From Azoarcus sp. L1K30 (lineage in GTDB: Bacteria; Pseudomonadota; Gammaproteobacteria; Burkholderiales; Rhodocyclaceae): 64,000 nucleotides of DNA. Made by a program: the position numbers and the translations under genes. Within the stretch, counting starts at the first letter, position 1; each line of letters begins with the position of its first letter. Below are positions 1-9,234 of this stretch, piece after piece. Under the pieces are notes generated by a model. The model had not been told where the DNA came from. It was given only the letters and a program-made list of their open reading frames with translations, and ran no database searches. The DNA lies in NCBI RefSeq assembly GCF_018122735.1, contig NZ_JAGRRD010000001.1, positions 3,329,190-3,393,189 of the forward strand. The letters run 5' to 3'.

Positions 1-105
1 TTGCGGTGGCGCAACTGCGGCAAGCACATCATCCTTTTTAGGCGGAAGCGATGTACATGCGCTAAGTGCGAGAAGCGCAAGAAGCCAGATCGGTTTTTGG
101 GTCAT
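1..105 (-). CDS. lipoprotein, N-terminal fragment (runs off left edge)
   Basis: Reading leftwards from an ATG at 105 there are 35 open codons to the window edge. The peptide has a basic start, a hydrophobic stretch (IWLLALLALSAC) and a lipobox LSAC with the cysteine at residue 17, so it should be lipidated and anchored in the envelope. The start lies 28 bases after the stop of the preceding small secreted protein on the same strand, so the two are probably co-transcribed. The fragment is too short to assign a family. Because the two upstream genes look like fibre subunits, an outer-membrane secretion lipoprotein of the CsgG/HfaB kind is a reasonable guess, but that is inference only. Confidence 0.65.
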   Translation of the reverse strand, partial: MTQKPIWLLALLALSACTSLPPKKDDVLAAVAPPQ

Positions 106-133
106 GGAATGAGCGCAGAAAAGGGATGATGGA

Positions 134-460
134 TCAGCGGCAGTTGTTACCCGCCTGAATGATATCGCCGGTAATGATCACCGTCGTCTCGCGCTTGGCC
201 GACGTACCGATTTTCTTGTCGTCCTCAAACACGTTTCCGACTGCGATCGTGCACCCATTGTCAAAGGTCGTGAGCCCTCCCCCGCCACTTGAACCCGGTG
301 ACTCGCCATCAAGGCGGGCGCGTGCACGATCTGAAGCACGCGCTGCCTGCTCGCTCTTCGCGCGTGCAATACGGGCATTCACGTCGTCGGGAATGTCCGG
401 TGTTCCGGCGAACACCGGCGTCACTACGAACATCATCGACAGACACATACGCCGGAGCAT
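134..460 (-). CDS. small secreted protein with one repeat-like unit between two Cys
   Basis: A 108-residue protein with a signal peptide (about residues 1-18, ending PVFA) and a short charged, Ala/Arg-rich linker with a Gly-rich turn. The C-terminal unit runs from Cys70 to Cys107 and contains VGNV followed about 20 residues later by TGDIIQ. That order and spacing copy the repeat of the large protein encoded just upstream (VGSV then TGDV-Q), here bracketed by two cysteines that could form a disulfide in the periplasm. The start at 460 was chosen because it begins the signal peptide; an upstream in-frame extension overlaps the neighbour. It may be a minor or nucleating subunit for the repeat protein. 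No family was recognised with certainty. Confidence 0.6.
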   Translation of the reverse strand: MLRRMCLSMMFVVTPVFAGTPDIPDDVNARIARAKSEQAARASDRARARLDGESPGSSGGGGLTTFDNGCTIAVGNVFEDDKKIGTSAKRETTVIITGDIIQAGNNCR

Positions 461-482
461 GGCCGCGGACGCCTTCCCGCGC

Positions 483-1811
483 CTATTGCGCACCTTCGAC
501 TCCACCCACCAGAACACGCTGGGCTCCACCACTGGAACCCTGTGCGGTCTGGCGAACATCGCCTGTCACCGTCACGTTGGTGGAGACATTGCCGCCATTG
601 GCATTGCGCACACTGCCAAGATTGATGGACTGAACGCTATTGCCGACAGCCGTTGCCGACTGGCTCAGATCACCCGTCACTTCAGCCCGCGTGTTCACGA
701 CTGCTGCTGTATTCTCGGCACTGCCGATCGAGATGTTCTGCGACGTGTTGACCGAGTTGGTCGCATCTTGCGTAATGGCGCCGCTGCTGGCCGCTTCGGT
801 AACTGCCTGCGTGCGAGAACCGTCCACGCTGCCCACCGACAATCGTTGCTGAACATTGCGATTACCGGACTGGCTCTGGCTGATCGCACCGGCAGTCGTC
901 GCATTCGTCTGAATATTGCCTCGCGAATTCGTCGCACTGCCCACCTCAACCCGCTGACTGTTACCCTCAGACGGCGCCCCACCGCCGGCCGTCTGGGTAA
1001 CCGACCCGAGCACGTTACCGTTGGTTCTGGCCTCGAGCGGCGAGCCACCACGCACACTTCCAACCTCGATCCGCTGCTCGACGATACTGTCGGCAGACTG
1101 CGTCACCGCACCGCTCACCGTACCGCGAGACAACACACTGCCAGCCGCATCCACGTTGTTCACTGCGCCAACACCGAGTGACTGAACACCCGCCCCTGTC
1201 GCACCCCTGACTTGTGTAACACCCCCGCTCACGCTACCGCGAGCATTGACGCTCGACGCCTGGCTGCCTGAAATGCTGCCGACTTCGACACTTTGCGCAT
1301 TGGCCGAAGTGCCGCGGATACTCCCGCTACTGGACTGGATGACGCCTGCGCCGGTGATTTCACCACGGGTGGTGGCTGCACCCACGTCCGAGCCCACCAG
1401 ACTTCCGGCACCCACTCGCTGATCCACCGCTGCAGCACCGGTCGCACTCTGCACCACATCAGCCGCAATACCGCCGTCGAGTGTCGCGCTGTTGGCACGC
1501 GTGCCACCTTCCACACCGGCCACCGACACAGACTGGGTCGCGGCACCCGGACCTGTCTGCGTCTGCTGAACATTACCTGTCAGCGAACCGCGCGTACTCA
1601 GATTGTTCACGCCATTGGCCGGCGTTCCGCCCCCCTGGCTTGCCGGGGCCGACCCCACGGCCGACCCGGAGGGCCTCTGCACAACGGGCAACTGCACCTT
1701 TTCGGTAGTAACCAGCGTGTTGGAAACACCATCCTTCACGGTTTGCGCAAAAAGCGGCGTGCACGCGAGACTCAACATGGCGATCAGCAGGGGGCGGGGG
1801 GTGCTTTTCAT
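483..1811 (-). CDS. secreted repeat protein, about ten 40-residue repeats
   Basis: A 442-residue protein with a signal peptide (LLIAMLSLACTPLFA, cleavage near residue 22). After a short linker almost the whole mature protein is tandem units of about 40 residues with a loose pattern: Gly-x-Val-x-Gly-x-Val-Thr-Gln, a Ser/Gly-rich turn, then Gln-x-Val-x-Val-Gly-Ser-Val and an Asn/Arg-rich turn. I count ten VGSV-like strands alternating with ten GxVTQ-like strands. It is rich in Gly, Ser, Asn, Gln and Val and lacks long hydrophobic segments, which fits a beta-solenoid or functional-amyloid fibre subunit. The start at 1811 is supported by GGAGA eight bases upstream. It is probably the first gene of an operon with the small protein and the lipoprotein. 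Function (adhesin, curli-like or holdfast-like) is inferred from architecture only. Confidence 0.6.
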   Translation of the reverse strand: MKSTPRPLLIAMLSLACTPLFAQTVKDGVSNTLVTTEKVQLPVVQRPSGSAVGSAPASQGGGTPANGVNNLSTRGSLTGNVQQTQTGPGAATQSVSVAGVEGGTRANSATLDGGIAADVVQSATGAAAVDQRVGAGSLVGSDVGAATTRGEITGAGVIQSSSGSIRGTSANAQSVEVGSISGSQASSVNARGSVSGGVTQVRGATGAGVQSLGVGAVNNVDAAGSVLSRGTVSGAVTQSADSIVEQRIEVGSVRGGSPLEARTNGNVLGSVTQTAGGGAPSEGNSQRVEVGSATNSRGNIQTNATTAGAISQSQSGNRNVQQRLSVGSVDGSRTQAVTEAASSGAITQDATNSVNTSQNISIGSAENTAAVVNTRAEVTGDLSQSATAVGNSVQSINLGSVRNANGGNVSTNVTVTGDVRQTAQGSSGGAQRVLVGGVEGAQ

Positions 1812-1943
1812 GATCAATTCTCCAGTTTCGGGGGCGCGGACGGGTACCGCTTGGAGATACTTCGTTCCGTATCCTAGTTTGGATGCACCCCGGGTGGAAT
1901 TTATTTCTTCGACCACTCGAAAATCCGCCCCCAACGCCTCCGA

Positions 1944-3254
<1,311 letters not shown>

Positions 3255-3389
3255 ATACGTGGTCCTCGAGGGGTAAGGAGCACGCATTGTGCGCAAGGCA
3301 CTTGGCGCGAAGAATGCCGTTGCTTCATGCTGTCATGCGATTCATGCATAACCATGCCATGCGGGCACAAGCCTGGGTGATCCCCGAAA

Positions 3390-4313
3390 TCAGGCGCCGG
3401 ACGCAGGTGCGGCCGTGGTCGTCGTCAGGTGTTGCCACAGGCGTTCGAGTTCCGGCCGCATATTGCTGCGGTCCCGATACAGGCGAACCTCCATGTCCAG
3501 GCTCCATTCCGGGCCACCGGCACTCACCAGGTCGCCGCGCTTGAGTTCGCCGCTGACCGCGCTCGCCGGCAGAAACGCCAGCCCATGGCCCGCAAGCAAC
3601 ATAGCCTTGAGGCTCTCGGCCATGTCGGACTCATAGTGCAATGCCAGATGCACCGGCGTGGCGGCACGATCGAGAATGGTATCGACCATGCGTCGCAGAT
3701 AGGTGTTCGGACCGTAGCGCAGGAAAGGAATCGGCGCATCCGGCGTGCCGGGCAACTGCCAGTGTCTGTCCTGCACCGCCGCCCGCGGAATGAAGGGGCG
3801 CACGCGCTCGATGCCCAGGGTCAGGCCTTCGAAGCGTGCCGGATCGAGCCATACCGGGTGCGATGCATGGTGATAGCACAACAGCAGGTCGCAGCCGCCT
3901 TCCACCAGCGTCATCACCACATCATGGACATTACCTGCCATCAAGCGTGTCGGCAGCTCGCCGAAGCTGTCCTTGAGGCGGCCCAGCCAACCCGGGAAAA
4001 AAGCGAACGCCAGTGTGTGCGGTACCGCGAACACCAGGGCATCGCCGGCAACGGTCTGGTAACCGCGCACCTGGGCCCGCGCCGCATGCAGGCGCTTGAC
4101 GAGATCGGCCGCCGGCCCCTTGAACGCCTCGCCGGCCTCGGTGAGCCGGGTGGGATAGGTGCTGCGGTCGATCAGGGCCACACCAAGCCAGGCTTCGAGC
4201 GCCCGGATCCGGCGTGAAAAGGCCGGCTGGGTCACGTGGCGCTGCTCGGCCGAACGCGAAAAGCTGCCACTGGCGACGAGACTGAGGAAATCCTCAAGCC
4301 ATTTGAGTTCCAT
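3390..4313 (-). CDS. LysR-family transcriptional regulator
   Basis: A 307-residue regulator. Residues 1-60 form the LysR winged helix-turn-helix (SFSRSAEQRHVTQPAFSRRI, then LEAWLGVALIDR), followed by the linker helix and a periplasmic-binding-protein-like effector domain. The N-terminal wording (VTQPAFSRRIRALEAWLGV, then DRSTYPTRLT) resembles the HypT/YjiE branch, which in E. coli responds to hypochlorite through methionine oxidation. That subgroup is a tentative call. It is transcribed in the same direction as gdhA, with 135 bases between. The target is not evident from the context. Confidence 0.85.
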   Translation of the reverse strand: MELKWLEDFLSLVASGSFSRSAEQRHVTQPAFSRRIRALEAWLGVALIDRSTYPTRLTEAGEAFKGPAADLVKRLHAARAQVRGYQTVAGDALVFAVPHTLAFAFFPGWLGRLKDSFGELPTRLMAGNVHDVVMTLVEGGCDLLLCYHHASHPVWLDPARFEGLTLGIERVRPFIPRAAVQDRHWQLPGTPDAPIPFLRYGPNTYLRRMVDTILDRAATPVHLALHYESDMAESLKAMLLAGHGLAFLPASAVSGELKRGDLVSAGGPEWSLDMEVRLYRDRSNMRPELERLWQHLTTTTAAPASGA

Positions 4314-4388
4314 GTCGGATTACCCGGGTTCCTTTGCACAGGCACATGAACAGACGCTGCGAGGCGTGATTCTAGAGACAGCCAAGCG

Positions 4389-4754
4389 CTATTTCAGCAC
4401 CCCGATGCGGTACTTCGGCAGCAGCGAGTCGGCATAGGGCGAGTGCGGGCGCCCCTTGGTCTTGGTGAGGTAGGCCTCGGAGGCGTCCTTGCCGCACCAC
4501 GGCGTGATCACGTCCGGATCGGACGGATGCTGTGGCAGATAGGTACTGAAATCGAAAACCTCCCTGCCGAGAATCATCCAGCAGTCGGTCGGACGGTCGT
4601 GACGCGCCACCTCTTCGGCCGACCACTGCGGTTCAGTGGTCTTCTGCACCACCCCGGCGCCGGCCTCGGGCGGCGTCAACACCGCGCTCGCCAACCAGAA
4701 TCCGCACACCGCAAGCCCGAACACCAGCGTGGAAGCGATAAAGAGTTTGCGCAT
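4389..4754 (-). CDS. membrane-anchored cytochrome b5-like protein
   Basis: A 121-residue protein with one N-terminal hydrophobic segment (about 5-27) that is a membrane anchor or uncleaved signal, then a cytochrome b5-like haem domain. WMILGREVFDFSTYL is followed by HPSDPDVI (first haem ligand candidate His76), WCGKDASEAY, and a second candidate, His104, in RPHSPYA. The b5 fold normally binds one haem b through two such histidines. The ATG at 4754 shares one base with the TAA of the upstream flavocytochrome gene, so the two are translationally coupled. It probably passes electrons to or from that membrane reductase. Confidence 0.8.
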   Translation of the reverse strand: MRKLFIASTLVFGLAVCGFWLASAVLTPPEAGAGVVQKTTEPQWSAEEVARHDRPTDCWMILGREVFDFSTYLPQHPSDPDVITPWCGKDASEAYLTKTKGRPHSPYADSLLPKYRIGVLK

Positions 4755-6019
4755 TATCGGAAGTCGAACCTTTCAAAGTGAATGGAGTCGGCCGGCACAC
4801 CGTGTCGACCGAGCGCTTCACGAGCGGCATCGATCAGCGGCACCGGTCCGCATAGTTGCACATTCCGCTCGCGCAAGTCGGAAACCTTGCCGAACAAGGC
4901 GACGAAATCAGGCAGGCCCCCGCCGCAGACGTCATACAGTGCAAGCAGGGGATCGGCTTCGGCAATCGCCTTCAGCTCATCGACGTAAGCGGCATCCTGC
5001 GCGCTGCGGTAGAGGTAGATCAGGGCGACCGGATACGCACACCGGTCGCGTCGCAAGGCCGCCAGGAAGGGCGTGATGCCGATTCCGCCAGCAATCCACA
5101 ATTGGGCGCCGGCCGACCACCCGGACAGAAAGGTGCCAAAAGGTCCCTGCAGGCGCACCAGTACCCCGCTTTCGAGCGCCTGTACATGCTGAGAACACGG
5201 GCCCAGAGCCTTGATGCCGACCGCCAGGCTGCCATCGGCGCCGACGGCGCTCACGGTAAAGGGATGAAACTCGCCGCACCCATGAAAGTTCGGACCATCG
5301 CCAAAAGCGGCAAAGACGAACTGGCCCGGTACCGGCTTCATCCGCGCGCCGCAGGGTTCCAGCACGGCTTCGATCATTCGCGCAGCGGGTCGGATCACAC
5401 TGCGCACCCGATAGGCATGCGCCGCAATGCCCAGATCCACGCCGAACAGGCGCCAGCTCATGGCGAGCCCGGCCAGCAGCATGAACGGCCACAGCGCCCC
5501 GGGTTCGCCCAGCAGTGCCCATACATGCAACAGTCCGCAGAGCACGCCGATGCCGAGCAGGTAATGCAGTGCGCGCCAACGCCGATAGGGCAGGTCGACG
5601 CTGAAGGTTGCGCCCAACCCGACCATCAGCAACAGCAATGCGGCCCAGCCCAGCCACAGCGGCCAGCTCAGAAGCCACGGCGCCAGCGCCTGCCAGGCAA
5701 GCTGTGGCGACTGTGCCCAACCGTCTACCGCCAATGCCAATGGATGCAGCAATAGCAACGCATAAGCCACCGTGCCGCTGCGGTGATGCCAGCGATACTG
5801 AACATCGAGCCCGCCCAGCAGCGCGGCCAGCCGTGGCACGCGGACCATCAGCAACAGGCTGCCCACCAAAAGGCCGGTGCCAAGCCAGGCCGACACGATG
5901 GACACGCTTCGCCACAGAGGCAAACCGTGGGGCAGCGCCCACAGCACTCCACTCAGCCCCAGCATCAACGGCAGTGCCGGGGCAATGATCCGCTTGAGCG
6001 CGCCGGCCGCCGTGCTCAT
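4754..6019 (-). CDS. ferric-reductase-like transmembrane flavocytochrome
   Basis: A 421-residue inner-membrane oxidoreductase. The N-terminal half has several membrane helices with histidines placed as in the ferric reductase/NOX family: RWHHRSG, LLLLHPLAL, ALHYLLG and LLHVWALL, expected to hold two b haems. The cytosolic half has the FAD-binding motif HPFTVSAVG and the nucleotide-binding motif GGIGITPFLAAL of ferredoxin-NADP reductases. It should move electrons from NAD(P)H through FAD and haem across the membrane. The start at 6019 gives an ATGA overlap with the upstream gene. It forms a tight three-gene unit with a small periplasmic protein upstream and a b5-type cytochrome downstream. The electron acceptor is unknown. 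Confidence 0.85.
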   Translation of the reverse strand: MSTAAGALKRIIAPALPLMLGLSGVLWALPHGLPLWRSVSIVSAWLGTGLLVGSLLLMVRVPRLAALLGGLDVQYRWHHRSGTVAYALLLLHPLALAVDGWAQSPQLAWQALAPWLLSWPLWLGWAALLLLMVGLGATFSVDLPYRRWRALHYLLGIGVLCGLLHVWALLGEPGALWPFMLLAGLAMSWRLFGVDLGIAAHAYRVRSVIRPAARMIEAVLEPCGARMKPVPGQFVFAAFGDGPNFHGCGEFHPFTVSAVGADGSLAVGIKALGPCSQHVQALESGVLVRLQGPFGTFLSGWSAGAQLWIAGGIGITPFLAALRRDRCAYPVALIYLYRSAQDAAYVDELKAIAEADPLLALYDVCGGGLPDFVALFGKVSDLRERNVQLCGPVPLIDAAREALGRHGVPADSIHFERFDFR

Positions 6020-6309
6020 TTCAGCCGCCCCTCTGCGCGCAATTGATCGCACACCGACTGCCGTCGAGTGGCGAGCACCACCCCGGCACGTTCGGCGCGA
6101 GCGGCCAGTTTGGCATGATGCGCCGCCACGTAGGCCACGCATTCGCCATAGTCATCGAAGCCGCGCAATCGGCGCTGATGTTCGATGCGTTCATCGGGCG
6201 TCATCAACTGCCAGCCGACCACGTTGCCCTCCGCAGCCCGCCACGGCCCGGCGTTGGCCGGCGCGGCGTGCGTTGCGAACAGCATCAGCAGAAAGAGAAC
6301 ACGGATCAT
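6016..6309 (-). CDS. small periplasmic protein, function unknown
   Basis: A 97-residue protein with a clear signal peptide (MIRVLFLLMLFATHAAPANA). The mature part is about 77 residues, charged and helical, with two cysteines (GEC and SVC) that could pair. The sequence MTPDERIEHQRRLRGFDDYGEC is the most distinctive part. No family was recognised. It is the first gene of a coupled operon with the flavocytochrome (ATGA overlap) and the b5-like cytochrome, so it may be a periplasmic partner of that redox chain. No CXXCH haem motif is present. Confidence 0.65.
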   Translation of the reverse strand: MIRVLFLLMLFATHAAPANAGPWRAAEGNVVGWQLMTPDERIEHQRRLRGFDDYGECVAYVAAHHAKLAARAERAGVVLATRRQSVCDQLRAEGRLK

Positions 6310-6447
6310 GGAATATTCCGTTGCGGGCAGCGGACGCCGCCGGTAGGGGTGGCATCGGGCTCACGATAGGCGCCGTGCGCGGCAAGTAACATGCTTCAGA
6401 TCAAGGGATCGGTTCATCCCGTGTGAATTGTGGCAGACAACGGGGTC

Positions 6448-7434
6448 TCACCCGGGCACGAGCACGGCCGCCCCCTGAATCGCGCCCTGGCGAAGCGCCT
6501 CGAGCGCAAGATTGGCCTGAGCCAGCGGATAGGACTGCACATGCGTGCGAAGTGGCGATTCCGCCACGATCCGGAGAAAGCGCAGGCCGTCCTCACGCGT
6601 CAGGTTCGCCACTGAGCGCAGCACCCGCTCCCCCCACAGGATGTCATACGGAAAGGCGGGAATGGTGCTCATGTGGATGCCGGCGCAGACCACGATGCCG
6701 CCCTTTCTGACCTGGCGCAAGGCGGCCGGCACCAGTTCGCCGGCTGGCGCAAAAATCAGCGCGGCATCGAGCGGCACGGGACTGTCTTCATCACTCGCAC
6801 CCGCCCAGGCCGCGCCGAGGCTGCGCGCAAATTGCTGGCCCTCGGCGTCGCCGCGCCGGGTGAAGGCATAAAAGGGCCGTTGCTGATGGCGTAGGATCTG
6901 GCACAGGATGTGAGCCGCGGCGCCGAAACCGTAGATGCCGACGCATCGCGCCTCGCCGGCCATGGCCAGCGCGCGGTAGCCGATCAGACCGGCGCACAGC
7001 AGCGGCGCCAGCTCGATGGCAGGCACGGCCTCCGGCAGCGCAAAACAATACCGGCAATCGGCCACGGTGTACTCCGCGTAACCGCCGTCGAGCGTGTAGC
7101 CGGTAAAGCGCGCCGCGTCGCACAGGTTCTCCTGCCCTGTCCGGCAATACATGCATTGGCCACAGGTCCATCCCAGCCAAGGCACGCCGATGCGCTGCCC
7201 GATCGCAAAACCCTGTACGCCCTCGCCCAGCGCCACCACCCGGCCGACGATCTCGTGCCCCGGAATGACCGGGAGGGCGGGATCCGGCAACTCGCCGTCG
7301 ATCAGATGCAAATCGGTGCGGCATACACCGCATGCCTCCACCTGCAGCAGTATCTGTCCCGCTGCCGGCTGCGGCCGCTCACGCTCGACCAAACGCAATG
7401 CAGCGCGGGGGGACTCGAGAACCATGGCGCGCAT
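6448..7434 (-). CDS. zinc-dependent alcohol dehydrogenase family protein
   Basis: A 328-residue medium-chain dehydrogenase. The catalytic zinc site is present: CGVCRTD (Cys38) and GHE (His60-Glu61). So is the structural zinc loop, with Cys91, Cys94, Cys97 and Cys105 (CGQCMYC then C). The nucleotide-binding domain shows YGFGAAAHILCQ in place of a canonical GxGxxG. It resembles the AdhP/zinc-alcohol-dehydrogenase-like branch, which oxidises primary alcohols with NAD. It is monocistronic and divergent from AMP nucleosidase across 167 bases. The substrate is not determinable from sequence. Confidence 0.85.
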   Translation of the reverse strand: MRAMVLESPRAALRLVERERPQPAAGQILLQVEACGVCRTDLHLIDGELPDPALPVIPGHEIVGRVVALGEGVQGFAIGQRIGVPWLGWTCGQCMYCRTGQENLCDAARFTGYTLDGGYAEYTVADCRYCFALPEAVPAIELAPLLCAGLIGYRALAMAGEARCVGIYGFGAAAHILCQILRHQQRPFYAFTRRGDAEGQQFARSLGAAWAGASDEDSPVPLDAALIFAPAGELVPAALRQVRKGGIVVCAGIHMSTIPAFPYDILWGERVLRSVANLTREDGLRFLRIVAESPLRTHVQSYPLAQANLALEALRQGAIQGAAVLVPG

Positions 7435-7601
7435 GGGGTGCTCCAGTGCACAATCGGCATGAGAATGACACTACGCCGGGCAATGCCGGACGGCAAGACG
7501 TGGCTGCGTGGTTAGGGACGGAAAACAACGCGTCATCATCTCCACGCCGAACTGCGCTACGCTCGGAACGTATCTGACTGGCACCCATACAGGAGGCGCT
7601 C

Positions 7602-9113
7602 ATGCCCCCCGAAATCCACGGCGATGCACCCTACTTCGCGCCGATGCGCTTCGACGAGCCGACTGCCGCCATGGCGCGGGTATGCGAAATCTACAATGCC
7701 GGAGTCGATCACCTGCGCAACGCGCTCAGACGCTTTGTCGCCGGCGACAGTGTCGGCCGCCATGTGCGGGCGTGCTATCCCTTCGTACGCGTGCGCACCG
7801 ATACGGTGGCGCGCGCGGATTCGCGACTGTCCTACGGTTTCGTCGCCGGTCCGGGCATCTTCGAGACCACCTTGACGCGTCCGGGCCTGTTCGCCGACTA
7901 CTACCCCGAGCAGTTCCGCCTGCTGCTGAAGAATCACGCCGTGTCGCTGGAAATAGGCAGCAGTACGCAACCCATTCCACTGCATTTTGCGATGAGCGGA
8001 CAGGACCATATCGAAGGTCAGCTCGATGGCGCCCAGCGTCAGCGCCTGCGCGACATCTTCGACCTGCCCGATCTCAACGCAATGGATGACGGCATCGCCA
8101 ACGGCACCTACGAGCCGCCACCGGGCGAGCCGCATCCACTGGCGCTGTTCACCGCACCGCGGGTGGACTACTCGCTGCAGCGACTGAGCCACTACACCGG
8201 CACCGCACCCGAGCATTTCCAGAACTTCGTCCTGTTTACCAACTACCAGTTCTACATCGACGAATTCATCAAGCTCGGCCATACGCTGATGAAGGAAGAC
8301 ACGGCCGACCACGGCTACAACGCCTTCGTCGAGCCGGGTAACGTGATCACCCGTCGTGCCAGCGAGGCGCCGCACCCCGGCGACGAGGCGGGCGTGCCGC
8401 CACCGCGGCTGCCGCAGATGCCGGCCTATCACCTCAAGCGCCGCGATCGTGCCGGCATCACGATGGTGAACATCGGTGTCGGCCCCGCCAACGCCAAGAC
8501 CATCACCGACCATATCGCCGTGCTGCGGCCGCATGCGTGGATCATGCTCGGCCACTGCGCCGGCCTGCGCAACACCCAGGAACTGGGGGACTACGTGCTG
8601 GCACACGGCTATGTGCGCGAAGACCACGTGCTGGACGAAGAACTGCCACTATGGGTGCCGATTCCGCCATTGGCCGAGGTACAGCTCGCGCTCCAGGCCG
8701 CCGTGGCGGACGTGACCAAGTTGAGCGGTTACGAGCTCAAGCGCCTGATGCGAACCGGCACCGTGGCCAGCACCGACAACCGCAACTGGGAGCTGCTGCC
8801 ATCGCACGGCAGCTACAGCAGCCCCGAGCGCCGCTTCAGCCAGAGTCGCGCCGTCGCGCTCGACATGGAATCGGCCACCATCGCCGCCAACGGCTTCCGC
8901 TTTCGCGTGCCCTACGGCACCCTGCTCTGCGTCAGTGACAAGCCACTGCATGGCGAAATAAAGCTGCCCGGCATGGCCAACCAGTTCTACCGCGAACGTG
9001 TCGACCAGCACCTGCGTATCGGCATTCGTGCCATCGAGCGACTGCGCGAACAGGGGGTGGACCGCTTGCACAGCCGTAAGCTGAGGAGCTTTACCGAGGT
9101 GGCGTTTCAGTAG
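7602..9113 (+). CDS. amn: AMP nucleosidase
   Basis: A 503-residue protein matching the full-length Amn family, which hydrolyses AMP to adenine and ribose 5-phosphate and so adjusts cytosolic adenylate pools. The N-terminal half (about 1-230) matches the Amn-specific domain (RACYPFVRVRTD, SYGFV). The C-terminal half is a nucleoside-phosphorylase-like domain with VNIGVGPANAKT, HCAGLRN and the late motif ALDMESATIAANGFRFRVPYGTLLCVSDKP. The start is supported by GGAGG about seven bases upstream. It is a single plus-strand gene between minus-strand neighbours and so should have its own promoter in 7435-7601. Confidence 0.92.
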   Translation: MPPEIHGDAPYFAPMRFDEPTAAMARVCEIYNAGVDHLRNALRRFVAGDSVGRHVRACYPFVRVRTDTVARADSRLSYGFVAGPGIFETTLTRPGLFADYYPEQFRLLLKNHAVSLEIGSSTQPIPLHFAMSGQDHIEGQLDGAQRQRLRDIFDLPDLNAMDDGIANGTYEPPPGEPHPLALFTAPRVDYSLQRLSHYTGTAPEHFQNFVLFTNYQFYIDEFIKLGHTLMKEDTADHGYNAFVEPGNVITRRASEAPHPGDEAGVPPPRLPQMPAYHLKRRDRAGITMVNIGVGPANAKTITDHIAVLRPHAWIMLGHCAGLRNTQELGDYVLAHGYVREDHVLDEELPLWVPIPPLAEVQLALQAAVADVTKLSGYELKRLMRTGTVASTDNRNWELLPSHGSYSSPERRFSQSRAVALDMESATIAANGFRFRVPYGTLLCVSDKPLHGEIKLPGMANQFYRERVDQHLRIGIRAIERLREQGVDRLHSRKLRSFTEVAFQ

Positions 9114-9155
9114 CTTGCGCGTGTCCGGTATCGAGAGATGATCGGCGGAAAGCGC

Positions 9156-9181
9156 AAAAAAATGCCCGGCCGAAGCCGGGC
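9156..9181 (-). terminator. rho-independent terminator for the DUF1329 operon
   Basis: Read on the minus strand, GCCCGGC, a four-base loop and GCCGGGC form a perfect 7-bp stem (9164-9181), followed by seven T residues (9156-9162). It lies 54 bases beyond the stop of the DUF1329 gene and closes the long minus-strand catabolic and transport region. Confidence 0.85.
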
Positions 9182-9234
9182 AAAGAGGAAGGGACACCAT
9201 CCCTTTTCAAATAATGTCGAATCCGGTCTGGTCG

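Noticed and set aside
159-1181. 340-codon plus-strand frame opposite the repeat protein
   Set aside because: It mirrors the DNA repeats of the minus-strand gene, which has a signal peptide and ribosome site; the plus frame has neither.
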